This document shows, in pieces, positions 1 to 8,371 of a DNA stretch of 64,000 bases. The position numbers and the translations under genes are program-made. The notes under the pieces are model-generated. The model worked only from the letters and a program-made list of their open reading frames with translations, was not told the origin of the DNA and made no database searches. Each line of letters starts with the position of its first letter. Position 1 is the stretch's first letter. The DNA is from Butyrivibrio sp. VCB2006 (GTDB lineage Bacteria; Bacillota; Clostridia; Lachnospirales; Lachnospiraceae), in assembly GCF_000420945.1 (NCBI RefSeq), contig NZ_ATVX01000018.1:1-64000 (forward strand), given 5' to 3'.

Positions 1-246
1 GTACGAGAGGACCGGGATGGACGGACCGCTGGTGTATCAGCTGCATCGCCAGATGCATAAGGCTGGGTAGCCACGTCCGGAAGGGATAAACGCTGAAGGC
101 ATCTAAGCGTGAAGCCCCCCTCAAGATGAGATATCCCTGGCTTGTCCAGTAAGACCCCTTAGAGAGTATGAGGTTAGATAGGCACAAGGTGTAAGCACGG
201 TAACGTGTTCAGCTGATGTGTACTAATAGGTCGAGGGCTTATCCAA
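1..246 (+). rRNA. 23S ribosomal RNA, 3' end (partial)
   Basis: The window opens inside the sarcin-ricin loop (GTACGAGAGGACC) of domain VI. It continues through the conserved 3' terminal segment and ends near GGTCGAGGGCTTATCC, the usual Firmicutes 23S terminus. The exact mature end is estimated. Just downstream, GTTCGGTTTTGAAGG near 290 resembles the spacer that normally separates 23S from 5S, but no 5S gene follows. Confidence 0.97.
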
Positions 247-367
247 AAAGGTTAGGAACAAGAGAAGAGGTTAGGATTTAGATAATCAGTGTTCGGTTTT
301 GAAGGTACAAAATAGTATAAATTTAAACGAAATTTGAAATATATAAAATACTTATAAATGAAATCTT

Positions 368-400
368 AAAAGACGGTCAAATGGCCGTCTTTTTCGTTTT
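368..400 (+). terminator. Intrinsic terminator of the rRNA operon
   Basis: The arms AGACGGTC and GGCCGTCT, extended by flanking A:T pairs, enclose the loop AAAT and are followed by TTTTTCGTTTTTTT. It lies about 120 bp after the 23S end. The interval 247-367 is AT-rich spacer with no 5S or tRNA that I can recognise. Confidence 0.9.
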
Positions 401-424
401 TTTATATTTATTTTCAAAAAACTA

Positions 425-433
425 TGCTATACT
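425..433 (+). promoter_or_regulatory. Probable extended -10 promoter for cheV
   Basis: TGC followed by TATACT gives an extended -10 (TGnTATACT). There is no good -35 box at 17 bp, which is tolerated in extended -10 promoters. The transcript would start near 440, leaving a leader of about 90 nt before cheV. Confidence 0.5.
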
Positions 434-530
434 AAATGAGGATATTTAAATAATTTTCAATCGGTTTTATGTTAGTTTTTATCAATAAACCCTATGAAAC
501 TCAACTATTCTAATTTCGTGAGGTGAGAGA

Positions 531-1430
531 ATGGAATCAAAGATCTTGCTTGAAAGTGGTAACAATGAGTTAGAAGTTCTTGAATTTAAAATCGATGATC
601 ATTGCTATGGAATCAACGTAGCAAAGATTAAGGAGATTATTGTTTATCAGGAGGTTACTCCTGTGCCAAACGCGCATCCTAGTATTGAAGGCATTTTTAT
701 GCCACGTGATACTATGATCACAGCAATTGATCTTAGAAATTGCTTACAGCGTGGCGCTTCTAAGGCTGGTGGCCTTTTCATTATCACTAATTTCAATAAG
801 CTGGATATTGCTTTCCATGTAGATTCTGTTGTAGGAATCCATAGAGTTTCATGGGCTGATATTATTAAGCCTAACGCTACAATTTCAAAGGCAGAAGAGA
901 GTATTTCTACCGGTATTATCAAATTTGAAAATCAGCTGATCATTATTCTTGACTTCGAGAAGATCGTATCTGATATTAACCCTAATACCGGACTTAATAT
1001 GGATGCTCTTGGAGATATTGGTGCAAGACCTCGTAATGAAGTACCTATCGTTCTTGCAGAGGATTCACAGCTTCTTAATAAGCTTATCGTAGATTCGCTT
1101 AATAAGGCTGGCTATAATAATGTTAGACACTTTGAAAATGGTAAGCTTGCATATGATTACATCAAGGGATGTAAGGATCGAAACGAGCTTGATAAGATCA
1201 AATGCATTATTACAGATATTGAGATGCCTATTATGGATGGCCATAGACTTACTAAGCTGGTTAAGAGCGATGATGCTACCAAGGACATACCGCTTATCAT
1301 TTTCTCATCACTTGTTAATGAGGAAATGAGAAGAAAGGGCGAATCTTTAGGAGCAGACAGACAGCTTTCCAAGCCAGAGATTGGTAATCTTGTTTCTGTA
1401 ATTGATGAACTTGTTAATGCGGGCGGTTGA
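531..1430 (+). CDS. cheV: Chemotaxis protein CheV (CheW domain plus receiver domain)
   Basis: This 299-residue protein has the CheV architecture. An N-terminal CheW-like coupling domain (about 13-150) links chemoreceptors to CheA, and a C-terminal response-regulator receiver domain (about 171-296) can be phosphorylated to tune coupling. In the receiver, the acidic pocket E177-D178, phosphoacceptor D229 in ITDIEMP, the serine pair 259-260 and K281 are all intact, so it should be phosphorylatable. The ATG is preceded by GAGGTGAGAG. It stands alone between the rRNA operon and a terminator, with no other chemotaxis genes nearby; this is common for CheV, which acts in the cytoplasm at receptor arrays. 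Confidence 0.95.
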   Translation: MESKILLESGNNELEVLEFKIDDHCYGINVAKIKEIIVYQEVTPVPNAHPSIEGIFMPRDTMITAIDLRNCLQRGASKAGGLFIITNFNKLDIAFHVDSVVGIHRVSWADIIKPNATISKAEESISTGIIKFENQLIIILDFEKIVSDINPNTGLNMDALGDIGARPRNEVPIVLAEDSQLLNKLIVDSLNKAGYNNVRHFENGKLAYDYIKGCKDRNELDKIKCIITDIEMPIMDGHRLTKLVKSDDATKDIPLIIFSSLVNEEMRRKGESLGADRQLSKPEIGNLVSVIDELVNAGG

Positions 1431-1445
1431 TACTGACTGACTAAA

Positions 1446-1515
1446 ACTCCCCTTAGGTGACTTCAGTTTACATATAATGTGTCTAACTGTTTCACTAAGG
1501 GGAGTATTTTTTTAC
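1446..1515 (+). terminator. Terminator after cheV with a long loop
   Basis: ACTCCCCTTA pairs with TAAGGGGAGT, extended by GTGA/TCAC past one bulged G. The loop is about 31 nt and is followed by ATTTTTTTT. The loop itself contains TATAAT (1473-1478), a possible -10 for the next gene, and an inner CAGTT/AACTG pairing. Confidence 0.8.
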
Positions 1516-1538
1516 ATTATTATTGGAGCATTGGTAGT

Positions 1539-2357
1539 ATGGAACAAAAGCTTTCAGAGCTTATTAAAGCTTCGGATCTATGCATCATAGGAATCGGAAG
1601 CGAATGGAATTGGGTTAAACAGGGGATTTCTAATGATTGTAGATACAATCAGATAATTGAGTATTGTAAACATGAGGGTAATCAATGGCTTCTACCGATC
1701 GTAGAATTCGAATTCGCCTATTATAATAACGACAACAGAATAGAAGAAGCTTATAAGGGGCTAAGAAAGCTTATTGGCGATAAAAAATATTTTCTCGTAA
1801 GCGATATTTTTTTACAGGATGCCCTTATGTATGGCTTTGACTTGGACAAGGTTGTGTATCCTTGTGGGAATTATATGTATCTGCAGACATCAAACAATAG
1901 TGATGAACTTGTGGAAGCACAGAAAATTCCTGAATTTATGGATATTGTAGATAGTATCCATAAGATAATAACAGAACTTGATGGAAATCTTGGTGAGGAT
2001 AGTTCATTTTCAGGACCTTTTTTACACGGAAAAGAACTTTATCTTAACCAAAAACGTACGGAATATAGTAAAATAATATATAACGAGAGTGCATATAAAG
2101 GAAGATGGGATGAGTACATGCAGTATCTGGCAAGGACGCTAAATTCTAATCTTCTTATTTTGGAGCTTGGAGTTGGACTAGAATATCCAACTGTTGTCAG
2201 ATGGCCTTTTGAAAAGGTTGTGTTCATAAATAAAAAGGCTCATTTAGTAAGAGTTCACGAGAAATTATATCATCATACACCAGAAATTGGAGATAAGACT
2301 GATTCGGTGCAGATGAATTCAGTTGATTATATTTTGCAGGAGAGCAAAGGGTTATGA
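1539..2357 (+). CDS. Sir2-like (sirtuin-fold) protein, tentative
   Basis: The product has 272 residues. I chose the ATG with TTGGAG 11 bp upstream. An in-frame ATG at 1479 lies in the loop of the preceding terminator, directly after a -10-like hexamer, so it is unlikely to be used. The C-terminal half contains ILELGVGLEYPTVVRWPFE, which resembles the LELGVG..TP.IIRYPF segment of bacterial Sir2-like deacylases. The N-terminus has a Gly-rich CIIGIGSEW where sirtuins bind NAD. The zinc-finger cysteines and the catalytic His region of active sirtuins are not obvious, so it may be a divergent or non-catalytic member. The stop overlaps the next start (ATGA), indicating translational coupling to the acidic membrane protein. 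Confidence 0.45.
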   Translation: MEQKLSELIKASDLCIIGIGSEWNWVKQGISNDCRYNQIIEYCKHEGNQWLLPIVEFEFAYYNNDNRIEEAYKGLRKLIGDKKYFLVSDIFLQDALMYGFDLDKVVYPCGNYMYLQTSNNSDELVEAQKIPEFMDIVDSIHKIITELDGNLGEDSSFSGPFLHGKELYLNQKRTEYSKIIYNESAYKGRWDEYMQYLARTLNSNLLILELGVGLEYPTVVRWPFEKVVFINKKAHLVRVHEKLYHHTPEIGDKTDSVQMNSVDYILQESKGL

Positions 2358-4849
2358 GTTCTGACGATGAAAAATATCTCGACAGTCTTCTAAATTCCGC
2401 ACAATCAAATAATGACCCCGAATCTGCTCTTAGCAGAATGTCACCTAAGGCTAAGTCAGCGGGAATGAACCTTGATCCCAACCAAAGCGAATCAGGGGAT
2501 ATTGGTGAGCTTGTTAATAACTCCAGTGGCAATGATGATTTAAATGAAATTGGAGAGTTATTAAATAGGCTTGATAGTGGTGAAATAATTGATGACAAGA
2601 TGTCTGATCTTCTTGATGGTATCGAGTCAACAACAGATCCATCGATTCCTCTTTTTACAGTCGGTAATGAGCGTTCTGCTCTTGATACCAGAGATCCTGA
2701 AGAAATTGCCCTTGATGAAGCTATAGCTGATGCCGAAAGAATGGAAGCTGAGATTCAAAGTGGCAAGTTCAATGATGTTCCTGTAGCGGATGCTACACCT
2801 GCTCCCATAGTTGATATTGAGGAGGGCGATGACGCTCTTTTAGAGATGGCTCCGGAGATAATACTTCCAGAGGATAATGTAGTTACGCTTGAAAATGGTG
2901 GCACTTCTGATGCTAATGAATCACCAGAGGAAATATTGACAGATTTACTGGATGATATGCCTGGCGATAGCCTGACATCTGTTCCGGATGAATCAGTAGA
3001 AGATAGTCTAAGCGATGTTCTTGACAATATCCAGGAAGAATCCGGGGATATTTCAGCAAGTCTTGATGTGATGGAGACTGCCACAAGTAATACTCTTGAG
3101 AGTATAGATACCCTTGATAATATTGATGACCTTTCTTTAGATGATATTGAAAAAGCTATAGATGCTGTAGGCGGTGCCTCATTGGCCGATGAAGAATTAA
3201 GCTTGGAGCCTGAGTCTCAGGAAAAAAAAATTGAGAGTCCCGGTGTTAATTCTGTTGTAGAAGAATCGGAGATAGGGGATCTGTCACTTGATGAGCTTTC
3301 CCTTGAAGAACCAGCATTAGAAGAACTTGCATTAGAAGAAACTGCACCACAGCCGGAAGAGAGTTCGGAAATGGAAGCTGCTCCTGAAATAGCACTTGAA
3401 GAAAGCAGCTTAGAGGATATGGACATTCCTGATATAGAGGATATCAATCCTGAAGTCGCAGAGGCAGGTTCAGAAGCTGAGGCAGGGGCTGACGGAGCAG
3501 CGGATGCAGGTGAAATGTCTTTAGACGGCTTTACTCTGGATGGCGGAGAGCCGACAGACGATATTTCACTTGAAGAGATGGAAGCTCAAATCCCAAGTGA
3601 TAATGTTTCTGAAAGTGCGGAAGAAAATCTGGATGATGAATTTAGTCTGGATAACATGGAAGCAAGTCTTGATAATCTTTTAGGTGAAGATATCAATGTC
3701 GATGATTCAACACTTGGCGAGGTGGCAGAGATAGCGGGACTTGAAGATGCTCCTTCTTCAGAAGATGGGCCTTCAGCTGAAGGTGAAGACGTATCAATGC
3801 CTGATCTTGACGCATTGATGAATAGCCTTGCCAATGATGAAATCGAAGATATAGAAAGTACAGCAGCCCAGGATGAAGAAGCGGGTGTAGCTGAGGAAGA
3901 AGAAATCCCTAAGGAAGACATTCTTGAAGCCCTTACTGAAGAAGGCTTTGATGATGGAGCAGAGGAACCTTCTCTTGATGATCTAGCAGCTATTCCTGAA
4001 AGAAAAGGCGGCGGAGATGATGGAGAAGACTCCGGAAAAGGCAAGAAGGGAAAGAAGGAGAAAAAAGAAAAGAAGGGGCTTGGAGCTCTTTTTGCAAAAC
4101 TGTTTAAAACTCTTACAGAAGAGGATGAGGATAATGAAGGCCTTGCCAGTCTGACTGATGAGAACCAGACTGTACTTAATGAGCTGGCAGGTGAAGAAAA
4201 GCCCAAGAAAGAAAAGAAAAAGAAAGAAAAGAAACCTAAGAAGGAAAAGCCTCCTAAAGAGAAGAAACCTCCGAAGGAGAAAAAGCCGCCTAAGCCAAAG
4301 AAAGAGAAAAAGCCTAAGGAGCCAAAGAATCCCGGTGCTCCGGAAAAGGTAATGTCTCCTAAAAAGATTGCTATTTCAGGCATATTTGCAGCGAGCATAG
4401 GAATATTCTTTATGATTCCCGTACTGGTTCTGCCTGACAGAATAGCAAATGAGAAGGCTGAGAAAGCTTACACTCACAGAGAGTATACGACTGCATATAA
4501 AATGCTTTATGGCAAGAAAATGACTGAGGATCAGACTGTAATTTATGAACAGTCAAGAGTACTTGCGTGGGCAGAGAGGTATTTATCCGGTTACCAGAAC
4601 TATGTTGCCATGAATATGGAAGAGGAAGCTCTTGATATGCTACTTATGGGAATGCGCAATAAGAGTGATCTTTTGGAAGAGGCAGCTAAATTCAATGTTG
4701 AAAATCAGGTTCAGAGTGTGTACGATAGTATAGAATCGTTGCTTTCAACAAATTATGGATTATCGGAAACAGAAATATCTGAGATCAATTCTATAAAAAA
4801 GGAGAGAGACTACACCATCAGACTGATGGAAATTGTAGGAACTCTGTAG
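2354..4849 (+). CDS. Large acidic, single-pass membrane protein of unknown function
   Basis: I do not recognise this 831-residue protein. Residues 1 to about 555 are extremely rich in Glu, Asp and Ser with many short repeats around SLDELSLEEPALEEL and no cysteine. Residues about 560-665 are a Lys/Pro/Glu tract with repeated KPPKEKK units. One hydrophobic helix (about 672-693) follows, then a 135-residue C-terminal domain that looks helical, possibly TPR-like. Topology rules favour the acidic and lysine-rich parts being cytoplasmic (basic flank before the helix) and the C-terminal domain outside. It is coupled to the Sir2-like gene by a 4-bp overlap. Inference: a scaffold with a disordered, highly charged arm. 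The low-complexity composition creates long antisense open frames that are not genes. Confidence 0.8.
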   Translation: MSSDDEKYLDSLLNSAQSNNDPESALSRMSPKAKSAGMNLDPNQSESGDIGELVNNSSGNDDLNEIGELLNRLDSGEIIDDKMSDLLDGIESTTDPSIPLFTVGNERSALDTRDPEEIALDEAIADAERMEAEIQSGKFNDVPVADATPAPIVDIEEGDDALLEMAPEIILPEDNVVTLENGGTSDANESPEEILTDLLDDMPGDSLTSVPDESVEDSLSDVLDNIQEESGDISASLDVMETATSNTLESIDTLDNIDDLSLDDIEKAIDAVGGASLADEELSLEPESQEKKIESPGVNSVVEESEIGDLSLDELSLEEPALEELALEETAPQPEESSEMEAAPEIALEESSLEDMDIPDIEDINPEVAEAGSEAEAGADGAADAGEMSLDGFTLDGGEPTDDISLEEMEAQIPSDNVSESAEENLDDEFSLDNMEASLDNLLGEDINVDDSTLGEVAEIAGLEDAPSSEDGPSAEGEDVSMPDLDALMNSLANDEIEDIESTAAQDEEAGVAEEEEIPKEDILEALTEEGFDDGAEEPSLDDLAAIPERKGGGDDGEDSGKGKKGKKEKKEKKGLGALFAKLFKTLTEEDEDNEGLASLTDENQTVLNELAGEEKPKKEKKKKEKKPKKEKPPKEKKPPKEKKPPKPKKEKKPKEPKNPGAPEKVMSPKKIAISGIFAASIGIFFMIPVLVLPDRIANEKAEKAYTHREYTTAYKMLYGKKMTEDQTVIYEQSRVLAWAERYLSGYQNYVAMNMEEEALDMLLMGMRNKSDLLEEAAKFNVENQVQSVYDSIESLLSTNYGLSETEISEINSIKKERDYTIRLMEIVGTL

Positions 4850-4885
4850 AGGGCATCGAACTTTATATTTGGAGGATGATGCCAC

Positions 4886-5503
4886 ATGGTAGCTATTATT
4901 GATTATGATGCAGGCAATATTAAGAGTGTAGAAAAGGCGTTTTCTTATCTCGGCGCAACTACTGTTATAACCAAAGATCCTAAAGAGATTCTTAAGGCTG
5001 ACCATGTAGTACTTCCCGGCGTAGGTGCCTTTGGCGATGCCATGGGCAGAATAAATGAATACGACTTAAAAACCACAATTGATAGTATCGTGGCTAATGA
5101 AACCCCATTTTTGGGAATATGCCTGGGCCAACAGCTCTTGTTTGATTCAAGTGAAGAGTCAGAAGGAGTAAGTGGCCTGGGCATTTTACGTGGAGAAATA
5201 GTAAGTATCCCCAAGACTGATGAAAAGGGTAATAGTTACAAGATTCCTCAGATTGGCTGGAACAGGCTTTCATTTCCACGAGAGGGCAGACTCTATAAAG
5301 GAATAGATGAGGGGGCGTATGTTTACTTCGTTCATTCCTATTATCTGAAGGCGGCAGACAGAAGTATTGTAACGGCAACTACTGACTATTCAGTTACGAT
5401 AGATGCTTCAGTTGAATCAGGTAATGTATTTGCATGTCAGTTCCATCCGGAAAAAAGTGCTGATGTAGGAATGCAGATTCTTAGAAACTTTCTTGATGTT
5501 TGA
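4886..5503 (+). CDS. hisH: Imidazole glycerol phosphate synthase, glutamine amidotransferase subunit
   Basis: HisH hydrolyses glutamine and passes ammonia to HisF, which makes imidazole glycerol phosphate and AICAR in histidine synthesis. This 205-residue class I amidotransferase has its nucleophile C79 in [10 protein letters not shown], and H187 and E189 in FHPEKS complete the triad. The length is normal. GGAGG sits 10 bp before the ATG. hisF follows directly. The other his genes are not in this window, so the two-gene unit is separated from the rest of the pathway. Confidence 0.97.
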   Translation: MVAIIDYDAGNIKSVEKAFSYLGATTVITKDPKEILKADHVVLPGVGAFGDAMGRINEYDLKTTIDSIVANETPFLGICLGQQLLFDSSEESEGVSGLGILRGEIVSIPKTDEKGNSYKIPQIGWNRLSFPREGRLYKGIDEGAYVYFVHSYYLKAADRSIVTATTDYSVTIDASVESGNVFACQFHPEKSADVGMQILRNFLDV

Positions 5504-5520
5504 TTTGGGAGGATGAGCTG

Positions 5521-6282
5521 ATGCTGACAAAACGAATAATTCCATGCCTTGATGTTAATAATGGCAGAGTAGTTAAGGGTGTTAAATTTGTTGATCTTAT
5601 AGATGCAGGAGATCCGGTTCTTGTTGGAGAGGCCTATTCCAAAGCCGGTGCAGATGAACTTGTCTTTTTGGACATAACAGCATCTAATGAGAGACGTGCT
5701 ACCGTAGCAGATATGGTAAGAGAAGTTGCCAAAAAGGTATTTATTCCTTTTACTGTAGGCGGCGGAATCAGAACTGTTGACGATGTGAGAGCTATTCTTA
5801 GAGAAGGCGCAGACAAGGTTGCTGTTAACTCAGCTGCCATAGACAGACCTCAGCTGATTGCAGAAGCGGCTGACAAATTTGGCAGTCAGTGCGTTGTTCT
5901 TGCTATAGATGCCAAGAGAAGAGCTGACGGAAGCGGATGGAATATATACAAACATGGTGGCAGGATTGACATGGGTATCGACGCCATAGAATGGGCCCAA
6001 AAAGGTGTGGCTCTTGGAGCAGGAGAGATTCTAATCACCAGTATGGACTGCGATGGTACCAAGGCCGGATATGACATTGAGCTCACCAGAAAGATAGCCG
6101 AGGCAGTTGATGTCCCTGTTATAGCATCCGGAGGAGCCGGAACTATGGAACACTTTTATGATGCTATTACAGAGGGCAAGGCAGACGCTGTTCTTGCTGC
6201 ATCTTTATTCCACTTCAAGGAAATGGAAATATGTGACCTTAAGAAATATTTAAGGGATAGAGGCGTATCCATAAGATTATAA
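5521..6282 (+). CDS. hisF: Imidazole glycerol phosphate synthase, cyclase subunit
   Basis: HisF is the (beta-alpha)8-barrel cyclase that converts PRFAR and ammonia to imidazole glycerol phosphate and AICAR. From the ATG chosen here, preceded by GGGAGG at 5507-5512, the protein has 253 residues and begins [13 protein letters not shown]11 and D130 match the two catalytic aspartates of the family exactly. Phosphate-binding glycine loops ([14 protein letters not shown]) are present. A TTG seven codons upstream overlaps the hisH stop but sits before the ribosome binding site, so it is not the start. Confidence 0.97.
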   Translation: MLTKRIIPCLDVNNGRVVKGVKFVDLIDAGDPVLVGEAYSKAGADELVFLDITASNERRATVADMVREVAKKVFIPFTVGGGIRTVDDVRAILREGADKVAVNSAAIDRPQLIAEAADKFGSQCVVLAIDAKRRADGSGWNIYKHGGRIDMGIDAIEWAQKGVALGAGEILITSMDCDGTKAGYDIELTRKIAEAVDVPVIASGGAGTMEHFYDAITEGKADAVLAASLFHFKEMEICDLKKYLRDRGVSIRL

Positions 6283-6313
6283 AAAAATGTGTAAACGGAA
6301 GGTTTATTGATAA

Positions 6314-6991
6314 ATGGCCATGATTTCAAATGACTGGCTCCCGGCGCTTAGCGAGGAGTTCCATAAGGATTATTACAAGAAACTATTTGAGTTTGTGAAG
6401 GAGGAGTATGCGACACATGTAGTATATCCGCCTTCTGACGATATATTTAATGCACTTCATCTTACACCACTTAAAGATGTGAAAGTTCTCGTATTAGGAC
6501 AGGATCCCTATCACGAGCCCGGACAGGCTCACGGCTTATCTTTTTCTGTCCTTCCGGGAAAAGCAGATACACCGCCATCACTGGTTAATATATATAAAGA
6601 GCTAAGCGATGATATGGGATGCTATGTTCCAAATAATGGCTATCTCAAAAAATGGGCAGACCAGGGTGTTCTTATGCTTAACACCGTTCTTACTGTTCGT
6701 GCACATCAGGCCAATTCACACAAGGGAAGAGGATGGGAGAACTTTACGGATGCAATTATCAGGGCAGTCAATGAACAGGACAGGCCTATTGTGTATATGC
6801 TTTGGGGGAAACCTGCCCAGATGAAAAAGAGCATGCTTAATAACCCTAAGCATCTGATTCTGGAAGCACCTCATCCCAGTCCACTTTCTGCTTACAGAGG
6901 GTTCTTTGGCTGTAAGCATTTTAGTAAGTGCAATGAGTTTCTTGAAAAAAATGGTGTAGAGCCTATAGATTGGCAAATTGAGAATATATAA
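6314..6991 (+). CDS. ung: Uracil-DNA glycosylase (family 1)
   Basis: Ung removes uracil from DNA at the start of base excision repair. The 225-residue protein has the water-activating motif GQDPYH with D64 and the minor-groove motif HPSPLSAYRG with H187, both diagnostic of family 1. The length is typical. GGAAGG lies 11 bp before the ATG; a second ATG two codons on is an alternative start. It follows hisF by 31 bp and may be read through from it. Confidence 0.96.
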   Translation: MAMISNDWLPALSEEFHKDYYKKLFEFVKEEYATHVVYPPSDDIFNALHLTPLKDVKVLVLGQDPYHEPGQAHGLSFSVLPGKADTPPSLVNIYKELSDDMGCYVPNNGYLKKWADQGVLMLNTVLTVRAHQANSHKGRGWENFTDAIIRAVNEQDRPIVYMLWGKPAQMKKSMLNNPKHLILEAPHPSPLSAYRGFFGCKHFSKCNEFLEKNGVEPIDWQIENI

Positions 6992-7006
6992 TTTTACTAT
7001 TGCAAT

Positions 7007-7036
7007 TTGATGCTTTAATATGTTAAAGTCTATATT
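7007..7036 (+). promoter_or_regulatory. Probable lysA promoter
   Basis: TTGATG (7007-7012) and TATATT (7031-7036) are separated by 18 bp. A second candidate -10 (TATAAA, 7043-7048) lies closer to the gene, so the exact start is unsure. Confidence 0.4.
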
Positions 7037-7078
7037 AAATTGTATAAAATATATGGAATACTTGAGGAGAGCTATATT

Positions 7079-8368
7079 ATGAAAAAACCGTTTGTTACCA
7101 AAGAACAGGTTGAGAATATCGTAAAAGATTTTCCGACACCTTTTTACTTATATGACGAAAAAGGATTAGTAGACAATGCTAAGGCTGTATATGATGCCTT
7201 CTCATGGAATAAGGGATTTAAAGAGTATTTTGCTGTTAAGGCAACTCCAAACCCTGTGCTTATGGACATTCTAAAGGGAATTGGTTGTGGCTTTGACTGC
7301 TCTTCACAGACAGAACTTATGCTCAGTGAGGCAGTTGGCGCATGCGGAGCCGACATTATGTTTTCTTCAAATGATACTCCGGAAGAAGAGTTTGTCTATG
7401 CGGATAAGCTCGGAGCTATAATCAATCTTGATGATTTTACTCATATTGATTTCCTTGAAGAGACTATTGGCAAGATTCCTGAAACTATATCCTGCAGATA
7501 TAATCCGGGCGGAGTATTCAAGATGAGCAATGGAATCATGGATAATCCAGGTGATTCCAAGTACGGAATGACTAAAGATCAGTTGTTTGAGGCTTTTAAG
7601 GTTCTTAAGTCTAAGGGAGCCAAAAACTTTGGTATTCATGCATTTCTGGCAAGTAATACAGTGACTAACGAGTATTATCCGATTCTTGCAGGTCAGCTCT
7701 TCGAACTTGCTGTAGAGCTCCAGAAGGAAACAGAATGTAAGATAGCGTTCATCAATCTTTCTGGTGGTGTTGGTATTCCTTATCTTCCTGATCAGGAGGG
7801 GAATGATATCAAAGCTATCGGTGAGGGCGTAAAAGAGCAGTTTGAGAAGATTCTTGTTCCTGCCGGAATGGGTGACCTTGCTATATTTACCGAAATGGGC
7901 AGATTCATGATGGGACCTTACGGAGCTCTTGTGACTAAGGCCATCCACGAGAAACATATTTATAAAGAGTACATCGGAGTTGATGCCTGCGCTGTAAACC
8001 TTATGAGACCAGCTATGTATGGGGCATATCATCATATTACCGTTTTAGGAAAAGAAAATGCACCTTGCGATCATGTATATGATGTAACAGGCTCACTTTG
8101 CGAAAACAATGACAAATTTGCCATTGACCGCAAACTTCCTGAGATTGAGATGGGAGACTATCTTTTTATTCATGATACAGGCGCACATGGCTTCTCAATG
8201 GGGTATAATTATAATGGTAAGCTTAAATGCGCAGAGCTTTTACTTAAGGAAGATGGTTCAGTAAAGCTAATTAGACGTGCTGAGACAGCAAGAGACTACT
8301 TTGCTACATTTGATTGTCTCGACATTGCAGATAAGCTTGACCATATAATGGAGAGCGAGAGGAACTAA
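7079..8368 (+). CDS. lysA: Diaminopimelate decarboxylase
   Basis: LysA decarboxylates meso-diaminopimelate to L-lysine using pyridoxal phosphate. The 429-residue protein is a fold III decarboxylase: an alanine-racemase-like barrel with K54 in FAVKATPNP as the PLP lysine, then a C-terminal beta domain with SLCENNDKFA and DTGAHGFSMGYNYN, which hold substrate and PLP. Where many LysA proteins have HIGSQ, this one has HAFLASNT, a variant I associate with clostridial LysA. GAGGAGA lies 8 bp before the ATG; an upstream in-frame start has no ribosome binding site. The next gene starts 3 bp after the stop. Confidence 0.9.
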   Translation: MKKPFVTKEQVENIVKDFPTPFYLYDEKGLVDNAKAVYDAFSWNKGFKEYFAVKATPNPVLMDILKGIGCGFDCSSQTELMLSEAVGACGADIMFSSNDTPEEEFVYADKLGAIINLDDFTHIDFLEETIGKIPETISCRYNPGGVFKMSNGIMDNPGDSKYGMTKDQLFEAFKVLKSKGAKNFGIHAFLASNTVTNEYYPILAGQLFELAVELQKETECKIAFINLSGGVGIPYLPDQEGNDIKAIGEGVKEQFEKILVPAGMGDLAIFTEMGRFMMGPYGALVTKAIHEKHIYKEYIGVDACAVNLMRPAMYGAYHHITVLGKENAPCDHVYDVTGSLCENNDKFAIDRKLPEIEMGDYLFIHDTGAHGFSMGYNYNGKLKCAELLLKEDGSVKLIRRAETARDYFATFDCLDIADKLDHIMESERN

Positions 8369-8371
8369 TCT

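Noticed and set aside
247..367. Possible 5S rRNA or tRNA after 23S
   Set aside because: No 5S core sequence, no tRNA cloverleaf and no CCA end could be found.
4200..4330. Repeated AAGAAA/CCTAAG units as a possible CRISPR or tandem repeat
   Set aside because: They are in-frame codons for a Lys/Pro/Glu tract with irregular period; there are no spacers.
3586..4398. A 270-codon minus-strand open frame rich in Ser, Phe and Gly
   Set aside because: It is the complement of the acidic and lysine-rich low-complexity gene; there is no ribosome binding site and the protein is purely compositional.
7367..8035. A 222-codon minus-strand open frame opposite lysA
   Set aside because: lysA on the plus strand is unmistakable, and the antisense product has no recognisable motifs or ribosome binding site.
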